Shown here: in pieces, positions 54,023-63,002 of the stretch
Layout: the number at the start of each line of letters is the position of its first letter
How positions within the stretch are numbered: position 1 is the first letter of the stretch
Origin: Sphingomonadales bacterium
Lineage (GTDB): Bacteria; Pseudomonadota; Alphaproteobacteria; Sphingomonadales; Kordiimonadaceae
Reading direction: 5' to 3'
DNA: 64,000 nt
Assembly: GCA_011088215.1 (NCBI GenBank)
Contig: JAALKD010000012.1
Coordinates: 1-64,000, forward strand
Position numbers and translations under genes: made by a program
Notes under the pieces: model-generated
Told to the model about the DNA's origin: nothing
The model's database searches: none
The model's input: only the letters and a program-made list of their open reading frames with translations

Positions 54023-55492
54023 ATGGCAGGTACCCAGGAAACCCGCGAACAAGTTGCCGAGATAACCGGAGACTATAAATACGGCTTCTCGACCGATGTG
54101 GAAATGGACATGGCACCAAAAGGTCTGTCCGAAGATATTGTTCGCTTTATATCTGCCAAGAAAGACGAGCCCGAATGGTTGCTGAGTTGGCGACTGAAGG
54201 CTTACCGCGCCTGGTTGAAAATGGATGAGCCTGATTGGGCCAAGGTCAACTATCCGGCAATCGATTATAACGATATTTATTTTTACGCTGCACCCAAAAG
54301 CCAAGACAAACCAAAAAGCCTGGACGAAGTAGACCCAGAACTGCTGCGGGTGTACGAAAAACTAGGCATTCCTCTGGCTGAGCAAGAAGTGCTGGCCGGC
54401 GTTGAAGGCGCGCGCAAAATTGCTGTGGACGCAGTATTCGATTCCGTATCTGTGGCCACCACCTTCCGGGAAGAATTGAAAAAAGCTGGCGTAATTTTCA
54501 TGTCGATCTCGGAAGCGGTGCATGAACACCCTGAGCTGATCCAGAAATATTTGGGCACAGTGGTGCCGCAGCGTGACAATTATTTCGCCGCGCTTAACTG
54601 CGCTGTATTTTCGGACGGTACCTTTGTTTACATCCCCAAAGGAGTTCGCTGCCCGATGGAACTGTCCACTTACTTCCGTATCAATGCGGAAAACACTGGC
54701 CAGTTTGAACGTACCTTGATTGTCGCCGAGGAAGGTTCCTATGTTTCCTATCTTGAGGGTTGTACCGCCCCTATGCGCGACGAAAACCAGCTACATGCGG
54801 CCGTGGTCGAACTGGTGGCGCTTGATGACGCCGAGATCAAATATTCCACCGTCCAGAACTGGTACCCAGGCGACAAAGACGGCAAGGGCGGCATCTATAA
54901 TTTCGTGACAAAGCGCGCGCTTTGCAAAGGCAAAAACTCGAAGGTTTCCTGGACCCAGGTTGAAACCGGTTCTGCCGTCACCTGGAAATACCCCAGTTGT
55001 GTGCTGGCGGGCGAAGGCTCAGTGGGCGAGTTTTATTCAGTGGCTGTTACCAACAACCTGCAGCAAGCCGATACCGGCACAAAAATGATCCATATGGCGC
55101 CCAACACGCGCTCGACCATCATTTCCAAAGGCATTTCTGCCGGGCGTTCGCAAAACTGCTATCGCGGACTGGTGAAAGTACTATCGGGTGCTGAAAATGT
55201 GCGTAATTACACCCAGTGCGACTCGCTCTTGGTGTCGTCGACCAGCGGCGCACACACCGTTCCCTACATCGAAGTGAAAAACCCCACCGCCCAAATCGAG
55301 CATGAAGCGACAACCTCTAAAATATCAGAGGACCAGTTGTTTTATTGCCAGTCGAGGGGCCTGGGTGAAGAAGAAGCGGTCGCGATGATCGTCAACGGAT
55401 TTTGTAAAGAAGTCATGCAACATCTGCCGATGGAATTTGCCGTGGAAGCTCAAAAGCTTCTTGGCATCTCCCTTGAAGGCAGCGTTGGATAA
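54023..55492 (+). CDS. sufB: Fe-S cluster assembly scaffold SufB
   Basis: A 489-residue SufB of the SufBC2D scaffold. '[19 protein letters not shown]', '[36 protein letters not shown]', '[28 protein letters not shown]' and the C-terminal 'QCDSLLV' and '[18 protein letters not shown]' are all typical and retain the conserved Cys residues thought to build the nascent cluster. It follows the Rrf2 gene by 30 bp. Confidence 0.97.
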   Translation: MAGTQETREQVAEITGDYKYGFSTDVEMDMAPKGLSEDIVRFISAKKDEPEWLLSWRLKAYRAWLKMDEPDWAKVNYPAIDYNDIYFYAAPKSQDKPKSLDEVDPELLRVYEKLGIPLAEQEVLAGVEGARKIAVDAVFDSVSVATTFREELKKAGVIFMSISEAVHEHPELIQKYLGTVVPQRDNYFAALNCAVFSDGTFVYIPKGVRCPMELSTYFRINAENTGQFERTLIVAEEGSYVSYLEGCTAPMRDENQLHAAVVELVALDDAEIKYSTVQNWYPGDKDGKGGIYNFVTKRALCKGKNSKVSWTQVETGSAVTWKYPSCVLAGEGSVGEFYSVAVTNNLQQADTGTKMIHMAPNTRSTIISKGISAGRSQNCYRGLVKVLSGAENVRNYTQCDSLLVSSTSGAHTVPYIEVKNPTAQIEHEATTSKISEDQLFYCQSRGLGEEEAVAMIVNGFCKEVMQHLPMEFAVEAQKLLGISLEGSVG

Positions 55493-55506
55493 ATAGGCCA
55501 AATATT

Positions 55507-56244
55507 ATGTTAACTGTCAGAGATTTACGCGTAAGCGTCGAAAATAAAGAAATTATCAAAGGCCTTAGCCTTGAAGTAAAACCAGGCGAGGTACATGCGA
55601 TTATGGGCCTGAATGGGGCCGGGAAATCAACCCTGGCGAACACCATCGCCGGGCGCGATGACTACGAGATGACCGCAGGCTCCATCGAGTTTGACGGCAA
55701 AGACATTAGCGAGCTGGAGCCGCACGAGCGGGTCGGTGAAGGATTGTTTCTGGGCTTCCAGTATCCGGTAGAAATCCCCGGCGTCTCGAACCTAAACTTC
55801 ATGCGCACAGCGCTTAACAGCGTACGGCGCTACCGCGGCGAAGAAGATATGTCTGCGGCCGAATTTATGAAGCTGGTGCGCACCAAAGCTGCTGAGTTGA
55901 AAATGGACTTAGAGATGCTCAAACGCTTCGTCAATGTGGGTTTTTCGGGCGGAGAGAAAAAGCGCAACGAAATGGTGCAAATGGCGGTGCTGAACCCCAA
56001 ATTAGCGGTGCTGGACGAAACTGATTCTGGTCTCGACATCGACGCCCTTAAGGTGGTCGCAGACGGCATCAATGCCCAGCGCAAAAACGACACAGCCATA
56101 TTGCTGATCACCCATTATCAGCGGCTGCTGAACTATGTGCAGCCTGACGTTGTGCATGTGATGATCGACGGAAAAATCATCAAATCCGGCGGCAAGGAAC
56201 TAGCCGCAGAACTGGAAGAAAAAGGCTATGCGGACGTCGCGTAA
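55507..56244 (+). CDS. sufC: Fe-S cluster assembly ATPase SufC
   Basis: A 245-residue ABC-type ATPase with Walker A 'GLNGAGKSTLAN', signature 'FSGGEKKRNEMVQMA', Walker B 'LAVLDETDSGLDIDAL' and H-loop 'LLITHYQRLL'. Asp replaces the residue before the Walker B Glu pattern as expected for SufC ('DETDSG'). It pairs with SufB and SufD and has no membrane partner. Confidence 0.97.
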   Translation: MLTVRDLRVSVENKEIIKGLSLEVKPGEVHAIMGLNGAGKSTLANTIAGRDDYEMTAGSIEFDGKDISELEPHERVGEGLFLGFQYPVEIPGVSNLNFMRTALNSVRRYRGEEDMSAAEFMKLVRTKAAELKMDLEMLKRFVNVGFSGGEKKRNEMVQMAVLNPKLAVLDETDSGLDIDALKVVADGINAQRKNDTAILLITHYQRLLNYVQPDVVHVMIDGKIIKSGGKELAAELEEKGYADVA

Positions 56245-56282
56245 ATAGTAGCACGATCCAAGCGATTTAGGAGTATCGGCGC

Positions 56283-57575
56283 ATGCCGGAGTTAATAAAA
56301 TCAACCTACCGCGACCAGGCCGCCAGCCTCTCAGGTACCCTTGCTGGTCTAGACAGTCTGCGAGACAAGGCCATTGACAGATTCGCCGAAACCGGGTTCC
56401 CCACCGCGCGGGACGAGAACTGGCGCTATAGCGACATAAAACGACTTCGCGGTCAGGCCTTTGCCGCTGCGCAGATACAATCTGATGCCCGAATTCCAGA
56501 CGCAATCTGCACGACGGCCGCACGACTAGTAATAATAAACGGTCACTTCGACCAGGAACGCAGCGACTTCGGCGATTTGCTGCAGGCTATATCGGTTCGC
56601 CCACTTGCCAACCACCTAATGGCAAACAGCGAACGTGCCAATGAATTGCGGGTTGGTCGTGAAGCAACAAGCGTTTTAAATACGGCGCTGATGCGCGACG
56701 GACTGGTTCTAGTGGTACCTGCGGGTGTTGAAATTGATGACCCTATTGAGATTATCCACATCATGCATGATGCAGAAAACGCCGCCGCTCAGGTGCGACA
56801 TCTGGTTGAGCTGGGCGAGGGTGCAAAAGCCACAATCCTAGAACGGTTTATCGGCGATGACAGTGCTTACTGGATGAACTCTGTGGTTCAGGCCCGGGTT
56901 GCCGAAGGGGCCGCACTTAACCATTACCGGATGCAGATGGACGGGTCGCAAGCCATCCATACTGCCAATGCCGCTGTCAGCGTAGGCGCGGGCGGCAACT
57001 ATAGTGCCTGCAATGTTTCACTGGGTGCATCGCTGGCACGCTTTGATGCGCAGGTGCGGTTACTGGTTGATGGAGCAAATGCCACCATCGACGGCGTTGC
57101 ACTGGCTGCCAGTCGCCAAAGTCACGACATGCTGGTTCATGTTGACCACCGCATGCCATCCACGAACAGCGATCAGGTTTTCCGCACCGTAGCCGATGCG
57201 CTGGGTAAAAGCTCGTTTCAAGGCAAAATAACTGTCGCAGACGGTGCCCAGCAAACGCTGGCGGATCAATCTTTCAAAGCTCTATTGTTAGACCGGACAG
57301 CCGAAGCCAACGCCAAACCCGAGCTAGAAATTTTTGCTGATGACGTGAAATGCAGCCACGGCGCCACTATTGGTGAGCTTGATGCAAAGGCAATGTTTTA
57401 CCTGATGTCGAGAGGCATTGACCCAACGACTGCTCGTCAGATGCTGGTAGAGGCTTTCACCGATGATGCTTTGGCGCGGATCGACAATGCTGCAATCGCG
57501 GACGCGCTACGTAACCAGATAAAAGGCTGGATGATGGCACATGTGCCTAATACATCAGGGAAAGACGCAGCGTAA
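56283..57575 (+). CDS. sufD: Fe-S cluster assembly protein SufD
   Basis: A 430-residue SufD with N-terminal 'GFPTARDENWRYSDIKRL', central beta-helix and C-terminal 'DDVKCSHGATIGELDAKAMFYLMSRGI', which carries the Cys-Ser-His motif shared with SufB. It forms the SufBC2D complex. The stop codon overlaps the sufS start (TAATG). Confidence 0.96.
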   Translation: MPELIKSTYRDQAASLSGTLAGLDSLRDKAIDRFAETGFPTARDENWRYSDIKRLRGQAFAAAQIQSDARIPDAICTTAARLVIINGHFDQERSDFGDLLQAISVRPLANHLMANSERANELRVGREATSVLNTALMRDGLVLVVPAGVEIDDPIEIIHIMHDAENAAAQVRHLVELGEGAKATILERFIGDDSAYWMNSVVQARVAEGAALNHYRMQMDGSQAIHTANAAVSVGAGGNYSACNVSLGASLARFDAQVRLLVDGANATIDGVALAASRQSHDMLVHVDHRMPSTNSDQVFRTVADALGKSSFQGKITVADGAQQTLADQSFKALLLDRTAEANAKPELEIFADDVKCSHGATIGELDAKAMFYLMSRGIDPTTARQMLVEAFTDDALARIDNAAIADALRNQIKGWMMAHVPNTSGKDAA

Positions 57576-58840
57576 TGCCTGACACGGTTCAACATATCAA
57601 TGCTACTACAACCGCGCCAGAACCGCTGGATGTTGCTGCGATTCGCGGTGATTTTCCTATTTTAAGCCAAACGGTTTACGGCAAGCCGCTCATCTTTCTC
57701 GACTCCGCTGCCAGCGCACAAAAACCAAGCGCTGTTATTGAAGCTGAGAAGGATCTGTATGAGCAATATTATGCCAACATCCACCGCGGTGTTTATAAAT
57801 TCAGCCAGGATGCCACCGAAGCCTATGAGCAAACCCGCGAAACAGTGCGCGCCTTTATAAACGCACAGCGATCGCGTGAATGTATTTTTGTCCGTGGTGC
57901 TACCGAAGGTATTAATCTGGTTGCCCAGACATGGGGCCGGCAAAATATTGGTGAGGGCGACGAAATTATCCTGTCCGAGCTAGAGCATCACTCTAACATT
58001 GTTCCCTGGCAGATGTTGGCCGAGGAAAAGGGTGCTTCGATCAAGGTTATTCCGCTTTTGGATGACGGGTCAGTAGACATGGATGTTTTTGCTGAGCTGT
58101 TGAATGAACGCACCAAGCTGGTTGCGGTTGCCCATATTTCCAATTCCATCGGCACTCATCTTCCTGTTGAAGACATTGTCCGCATGGCCCATGCAGCGGG
58201 CGCGAAAGTGCTGATTGATGGCTGTCAGGCAGCACCACACTGCCCCATTGATGTACAGGCACTGGACGTAGACTTTTACGCTTTTTCTGCCCACAAGGTA
58301 TACGGCCCAACAGGTATCGGCGTCCTATACGGCAAAGAAGATTTGCTGGATGCAATGCCGCCGTGGCAAGGCGGCGGAGACATGATCTCGACCGTCACTT
58401 TTGCCACAACAACTTACAATCATTTGCCGCCTAAATTTGAAGCGGGCACACCCAATATTGCTGGCGGCATCGCCTTCCGCCATGCGCTTGATTATGTCAG
58501 CGCTATCGGATTTGACCGTATTGCTGCCCACGAAGCCGACCTTCGCGACTATGCGACCAGCCAACTAGAGGGCTCGAACAGCGTTCGGTTGATTGGCACT
58601 GCCAAAGGCAAGGGTGCTATTATAAGCTTTGTAATGCAGGAAGCGCATCCGCATGATATTGGCACCATTCTGGACCGCCTAGGCATTGCGGTTCGCGCCG
58701 GACATCACTGTGCTCAGCCGGTGATGGACCGATTTGAAATTCCTGGCACTGTGCGCGCCAGTTTTGGTATTTACAATGACCGCAATGACGTCGACAGCCT
58801 GATTGAGGGCCTGAAAAAAGTAGTGGATATATTCGGATGA
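57575..58840 (+). CDS. sufS: Cysteine desulfurase SufS (class II)
   Basis: A 421-residue PLP enzyme that takes sulfur from cysteine as a persulfide. The PLP Lys is K241 in 'FSAHKVYGPTGIGVLYG' and the persulfide Cys is C379 in 'AGHHCAQPVM'. 'GVYKFSQDATEAYE' and 'GDEIILSELEHHSNIVPWQ' are family-typical. Group II desulfurases usually use SufE or SufU as acceptor; neither gene is in this operon. Confidence 0.96.
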   Translation: MPDTVQHINATTTAPEPLDVAAIRGDFPILSQTVYGKPLIFLDSAASAQKPSAVIEAEKDLYEQYYANIHRGVYKFSQDATEAYEQTRETVRAFINAQRSRECIFVRGATEGINLVAQTWGRQNIGEGDEIILSELEHHSNIVPWQMLAEEKGASIKVIPLLDDGSVDMDVFAELLNERTKLVAVAHISNSIGTHLPVEDIVRMAHAAGAKVLIDGCQAAPHCPIDVQALDVDFYAFSAHKVYGPTGIGVLYGKEDLLDAMPPWQGGGDMISTVTFATTTYNHLPPKFEAGTPNIAGGIAFRHALDYVSAIGFDRIAAHEADLRDYATSQLEGSNSVRLIGTAKGKGAIISFVMQEAHPHDIGTILDRLGIAVRAGHHCAQPVMDRFEIPGTVRASFGIYNDRNDVDSLIEGLKKVVDIFG

Positions 58841-59376
58841 CCGACGATAGCAAAAGAGATATTTTGGACGTGACCACCGCGAACGTACCGCCGGAAAATC
58901 AGCCTCAAAAGGTGGAGCGACCCATGGTCAGTCCGCAAGAGGGGGCCTATTTCCTAGATAAATTCCTGGATCAGCAAAACGAACCAGAATCTACCGAGTC
59001 GATGAACGATTCGAATGTCGAGTCGCAGGGCGTACAAACAGACCCCACCAACTCTCAAACACCCTCTTCACCCGAAGAGCTTCAAGGCAACATCGTTTCG
59101 GCTTTGCAAGAAATATATGACCCGGAAATCCCGGTGAATATATACGAGTTGGGACTGATTTATTCGGTTGATGTTGCCAAGGATTACTCAGCCCATGTGA
59201 CCATGACGCTGACCACACCGCATTGCCCGGTAGCAGAATCCATGCCCGGTGAGGTGGAGTTGAAAGTGAATTCGGTTAACGGCGTAAACGGCGTTCGGGT
59301 TGACCTTGTATGGGAACCACCATGGGAAATGTCTATGATGTCGGACGAAGCCCGTCTGGAACTGGGTTTATTGTAA
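58837..59376 (+). CDS. sufT: SUF-linked DUF59/MIP18 protein (SufT-like) with acidic N-terminal extension
   Basis: A 179-residue protein. Residues ~85-179 are a DUF59/MIP18 domain: 'IVSALQEIYDPEIPVNIYELGLIYSVDV', 'TMTLTTPHCPVAESMPGEVE' with its conserved Cys, and 'VWEPPWEMSMMSDEARLELGL'. DUF59 proteins in suf operons help Fe-S maturation or trafficking. The first ~80 residues are acidic, Gln/Ser/Pro-rich and probably disordered, longer than in stand-alone SufT. ATGA overlap with sufS. Confidence 0.9.
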   Translation: MTDDSKRDILDVTTANVPPENQPQKVERPMVSPQEGAYFLDKFLDQQNEPESTESMNDSNVESQGVQTDPTNSQTPSSPEELQGNIVSALQEIYDPEIPVNIYELGLIYSVDVAKDYSAHVTMTLTTPHCPVAESMPGEVELKVNSVNGVNGVRVDLVWEPPWEMSMMSDEARLELGLL

Positions 59377-59387
59377 AGGGTAGCATG

Positions 59388-59717
59388 ATGAAATCAGCGA
59401 TCGAAATTAGCGACAAAGCCGCCGAGCACATCAAGGCGCTGCTGGCAAAAAACCAGGACGCCATCGGCATCAAGCTGGGCACGGAAACTCACGGATGCTC
59501 GGGCCTTGGCTATACGGTTGACTATCTGACCGACGAAGACCCGACTTGCGAAGTTGTCGAGGACAAAGGTGTTAAGGTTTTTGTCGACCGCAAATCTCTG
59601 TTGTTCCTGCTGGGCACTCAGATGGATTGGGAAGACACCATGTTTTCCACCGGCTTTAAGTTCACCAACCCCAACGAAAAGGGCCGGTGCGGTTGCGGGG
59701 AAAGCTTCCACATCTAA
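59388..59717 (+). CDS. sufA: A-type Fe-S carrier SufA/IscA
   Basis: A 109-residue HesB/IscA-family carrier. The three ligand cysteines are visible: one in 'THGCSGLGYTVDY' and two in the C-terminal 'GRCGCGESF'. I place the start at the ATG at 59388 (AAAGGG about 7 bp upstream; the ATG at 59385 is equally possible) instead of the ORF-track 59310, which would lie inside sufT. Its 3' end overlaps the convergent GST-like gene by 56 bp. Confidence 0.93.
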   Translation: MKSAIEISDKAAEHIKALLAKNQDAIGIKLGTETHGCSGLGYTVDYLTDEDPTCEVVEDKGVKVFVDRKSLLFLLGTQMDWEDTMFSTGFKFTNPNEKGRCGCGESFHI

Positions 59718-60498
59718 AGGGCGCCCTATCAAAGGGCAACGGGTTAACGATAAACTCTTCATCTACACACCAAGGGTTTTGCGGCAAATGACCTGCAACC
59801 CGCTTGAGCCACGGTCCAAGTGTTGGGTGTTGAAGCAATATCAAGTCATCCAGCAAACCCACCTGATAGGGGAACATAATCTGGGGATAGATGGCGAAGT
59901 CAGCCATCGACGGAATTGATCCACCACTCAGGTACAACCCGTCTCCCAGATGTGCTGTGAGTTCCATGAACAACCTTTGCTGCATGTCGTGCAACGGCTC
60001 ACTCTGGTCCAGTTCACTAACCATCCTTAAAATGAAAGGGGCTTGCTTGAGAAGGTCAGGCCACGCCTTTTTGACGGGGTCGGGCATCTCGGCAGCGCTG
60101 GACACAATATCTGCGAGACGCCAGGCGCGCCTGCGAAAGGCATCTGTCATCTCTGCCTCAATGGCCGTTCGGAAAAATATGCTCGGAATGAACTGGTCGC
60201 TGGCCCAAGTATCTACCTGTTTTGTTTTCTGCTGCTCGTCAAGCGTGGTGCCTTGCAGGGAGTTTTTCGGAAACAGACTATCGAGCCAAATTCCAATAGC
60301 GGACGAGTCGCGGCGCCACTCCTCGCCGATTTTCAATACGGGGACCTGACTGCCGTCAGAAAATCCAATGGTCTTTTCGGGTTCCACCGGGCTAACGCCA
60401 ATAAAGTCAAACTCTAGTCCTTTATAATACAAGTAACAGGACACCTTCCTCACATAGGGACTAGTGGTATATCCGTACAATTCAATTTTATCGGCCAT
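59662..60498 (-). CDS. Glutathione S-transferase-like protein, extended C-terminus
   Basis: A 278-residue protein with a thioredoxin-fold GST N-terminal domain ('ELYGYTTSPYVRKVSCYLYYKGLEFDFIGVSP', 'GSQVPVLKIG', 'DSSAIGIWLD') and a helical C-terminal domain with 'GGSIPSMADFAIYPQIMFPYQVG'. A cis-Pro before 'VLKI' is kept. It is about 50 residues longer than most GSTs; the last ~25 residues, rich in Arg, Phe and Gly, lie in or near the overlap with sufA and look like run-on sequence. Substrate unknown. Confidence 0.85.
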   Translation of the reverse strand: MADKIELYGYTTSPYVRKVSCYLYYKGLEFDFIGVSPVEPEKTIGFSDGSQVPVLKIGEEWRRDSSAIGIWLDSLFPKNSLQGTTLDEQQKTKQVDTWASDQFIPSIFFRTAIEAEMTDAFRRRAWRLADIVSSAAEMPDPVKKAWPDLLKQAPFILRMVSELDQSEPLHDMQQRLFMELTAHLGDGLYLSGGSIPSMADFAIYPQIMFPYQVGLLDDLILLQHPTLGPWLKRVAGHLPQNPWCVDEEFIVNPLPFDRAPFRCGSFPRNRTGPFRWGW

Positions 60499-60550
60499 GA
60501 CAATCCTCGCTGGTTTCTCTTTTACCTAGGCGGGAAATACCTGAGGGAAA

Positions 60551-60571
60551 GTCACAACACTATAATGTGAC
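60551..60571. promoter_or_regulatory. Inverted repeat upstream of the GST-like gene
   Basis: GTCACA-N9-TGTGAC lies 53 bp upstream of the minus-strand GST-like ATG. On the minus strand TATAGT within it resembles a -10 box, but I see no good -35, so an operator over a promoter is only a possibility. Confidence 0.35.
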
Positions 60572-60621
60572 TGACCAACAGGGCTGGAAGATATTGCAAT
60601 GAACAAGGGCAACTTTGTTGC

Positions 60622-61044
60622 TTAGTCTTCTCGCGAGACCCTACCGCGGGTCTTTTTCCTGTCACTTTGAATTTTTTTCGTGGTCAACCGCTTTTCCTTG
60701 GCGGACCTGGACGGACGGGTTTTTACCCTAAAAACCGGTTTTACCGCCGCCTGCTTCAACAGGTCAGTTAACCGTCCCACGGCATCTCGACGATTTTCAC
60801 CTTGAGTGCGGAACCGATTGGCAGTTAACACCAGTACACCGTTTCGGGTTAGCTTCTTGCCTGCAATTGTCCGTAGCCGCGCCAACATTTGAGCATCAAT
60901 GGCGGGCGACGCTTTGGCGTCAAAGCGCAGTTGCACCGCCGTCGCTACCTTATTAACATTTTGACCGCCTGGCCCGGCGGCGCGAATGAAACTAAGCTGA
61001 ATGTCGCTGTCATTGACGATAATATCTGGCGTGATTTCAATCAT
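60622..61044 (-). CDS. arfB: Ribosome-rescue hydrolase ArfB (YaeJ/ICT1 family)
   Basis: A 140-residue class I release-factor-like protein. The GGQ motif is at residues 26-28 ('GPGGQNVNKVATAVQLRFD') and the C-terminal tail is very basic ('RPSRSAKEKRLTTKKIQSDRKKTRGR'), which in ArfB enters the mRNA channel of stalled ribosomes. The codon-recognition domain of true release factors is absent. It frees nascent chains from stalled ribosomes. Confidence 0.95.
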   Translation of the reverse strand: MIEITPDIIVNDSDIQLSFIRAAGPGGQNVNKVATAVQLRFDAKASPAIDAQMLARLRTIAGKKLTRNGVLVLTANRFRTQGENRRDAVGRLTDLLKQAAVKPVFRVKTRPSRSAKEKRLTTKKIQSDRKKTRGRVSRED

Positions 61045-61199
61045 GAACTACAGAATAGCCATTCCCCTAGCTGTCGCAACTTATGTTGTGTGGGCGGCCT
61101 GCATGTTACCTCAGTCCGTGCATCTTTTTTTGTGGCAGGACCACCAAGTGGCCTTTTCCATTGCGCATGCTATACTGCCGCAAAGCCGGAGGAAATATT

Positions 61200-61622
61200 A
61201 TGCGCGCCTTTTCAATTGTAATCTTAATCAGTGCCTTTTTCACTGCACCCCTATATGCGGTGGCAGATGACAAGCCCGTAGCAGATGACAAGGCAAAAAT
61301 TGAAAGGCTGGAGCTGGAAGTCAAAAATTTGACCGAAGCACTGAACACCATGCGAATGCAATATACTACGCTTCAAACCCGACTTGAAAGCGTGCGCAAA
61401 ATTCTGGGCGACAGAGACATCCTCGATGCAGCCAACGAACAAGAATTCGACGCAAAATTATGTATAACTCGACTTTCCGAATTGAAACAAACCCAAGCGA
61501 AACTGAAATCCTTGGGCTACACAGACCAACATCCAGATGCAGTAAACGTAAACCGGTCCCTAAAAAAACGGATGCTTGAGTGCGGCGACGAAACAGCTGA
61601 CCTTAATGCATCCGGCGATTAA
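61200..61622 (+). CDS. Small exported coiled-coil protein
   Basis: The ATG at 61200 has a strong GGAGG upstream and starts a signal peptide ('MRAFSIVILISAFFTAPLYA'), giving 140 residues; the ORF-track start at 61083 is rejected. The mature part has a heptad-like coiled coil ('KIERLELEVKNLTEALNTMRMQYTTLQTRLESVRKIL') and two later Cys residues ('KLCITRL', 'MLECGDE') that could form a disulfide. No family recognised. Confidence 0.75.
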   Translation: MRAFSIVILISAFFTAPLYAVADDKPVADDKAKIERLELEVKNLTEALNTMRMQYTTLQTRLESVRKILGDRDILDAANEQEFDAKLCITRLSELKQTQAKLKSLGYTDQHPDAVNVNRSLKKRMLECGDETADLNASGD

Positions 61623-61652
61623 GCCAAAAAAACCACCATCAATCATTGCCTG

Positions 61653-63002
61653 CTAAAGCCCGGGATTATCTGCCAACAAAGCGATGGTGCCGTCAGGCTC
61701 AAACGCCTGATTTGGTACGATAACAACAGCTTTTGCGCTCCATTCCAAACTATCAAAACCGTTGCACGATGGACAAAGCGGCGACCATCCCCTGGGCCGG
61801 TGTCCGCAATCATTGCAGTGCCAATGTGCACCGTCGCTTGCGTGGGCAAGCGCTGTTTCGATAGGGTCCGGATTTTCCTTCAGCACATGTGCCAGCGCCA
61901 ATCGATACTGCCATGCTGCCCTGGAAGGTGCTTCTTTAAGCAATCCCTCCAACAGTGGCTTAACAGCATCATACTCTCCGGCGTCCATCATGGCATCGAC
62001 AAGTAACAATTTCGATTCCGGGTGGTCAGATGAGGGCTTTACCAATGCCCGAACGCGCTTCAACCAGTCGGTTGCGCTTTCCTGAGCGTCTAGTTCCTTG
62101 AAGGCGGCCGCGAGCTTGGGGTGCGGTTCTCTCGCCCAAGCATCTGATATTATCTTGCTGGCGCGCCCATCGTTATTGTCACCCTTTTCAAGCTGCGCCA
62201 GCGCGACTATTGCCGGGGTAAACTCAGGCCTCAGGCTAATCGCCTTCTTCAGGGTTTTGCGTGCCTGCGCCTTGTCACCCTTCAGTTTCAGCTCAGTTGC
62301 TTCAGCGTGTGCGATGGCACCGCGGTGTCGAGTGATCTGATCTTTCTCCAGCAGGGTTTCTTTGGCAACCTTATCCAGTGCAGCCTCGGCTTCCCGCCAG
62401 TTTCCAGCAGAAACTTCCAGCGCAAACAGGGTTTTAAGAACCCACGGGCTTTTTCGATTTTCCTCAAACGCAACGCGTGCCAGCCGCAACGCTTCATTCT
62501 CATGGCCAGTGCGCCGCGCCTCAACTAGCAGGCCGCGCAAACCGAGCAGGCGCCCGTCCTCCGTGTCCTCCAGTTCAGAATATCGTTTTGACGCAGCTAC
62601 AAAATCTCCGCTTCTGGTGGCGGCTTCCGCCGCAATCAAATGCACCATGGGTTGCGGCGGAAGCAAAACCTCTGCGCGTTCCACCAACAAGCGCGCTTGC
62701 CTGGGGTCTCCCGCCGACAAAGCAACAAGCGACTGGTTCAACATTTTAAAACCACGCCGCTGGCGTTTGATCATCTGATTACTGCCAAAAACCGGCATGT
62801 CGCGCCTGAGCCACCCAACCAGCCACACGAGCGCGGCGGCACTTGCTGCGACCATCACAAACATCAAGGTCAGAGCGGCGAAACTGGTATCAATTTCAAA
62901 GGCCTGAAAGCTAACCGTTACTGCGCCCGGATGATCAGCGAGCCAAGCCGCACCTGCAGCCAACGCCAGCACTGCTAAGAACCAAATTGCCAGGCGAATC
63001 AA
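61653..63002 (-). CDS. hemY: HemY-family TPR membrane protein with C-terminal zinc ribbon
   Basis: A 449-residue protein with two N-terminal membrane helices ('IWFLAVLALAAGAAWLADHPG' and a second at ~45-65), the HemY_N region, then TPR repeats. The last ~45 residues carry 'CNDCGHRPRGWSPLCPSCNGF', a CxxC...CxxC rubredoxin-like zinc ribbon of the kind found at the end of LapB. It starts at TTG (63002) overlapping the mic60 stop, with GGAGG six bases upstream. HemY sits in the haem operon of many proteobacteria; this is not the unrelated protoporphyrinogen oxidase also called HemY. Confidence 0.88.
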   Translation of the reverse strand: MIRLAIWFLAVLALAAGAAWLADHPGAVTVSFQAFEIDTSFAALTLMFVMVAASAAALVWLVGWLRRDMPVFGSNQMIKRQRRGFKMLNQSLVALSAGDPRQARLLVERAEVLLPPQPMVHLIAAEAATRSGDFVAASKRYSELEDTEDGRLLGLRGLLVEARRTGHENEALRLARVAFEENRKSPWVLKTLFALEVSAGNWREAEAALDKVAKETLLEKDQITRHRGAIAHAEATELKLKGDKAQARKTLKKAISLRPEFTPAIVALAQLEKGDNNDGRASKIISDAWAREPHPKLAAAFKELDAQESATDWLKRVRALVKPSSDHPESKLLLVDAMMDAGEYDAVKPLLEGLLKEAPSRAAWQYRLALAHVLKENPDPIETALAHASDGAHWHCNDCGHRPRGWSPLCPSCNGFDSLEWSAKAVVIVPNQAFEPDGTIALLADNPGL

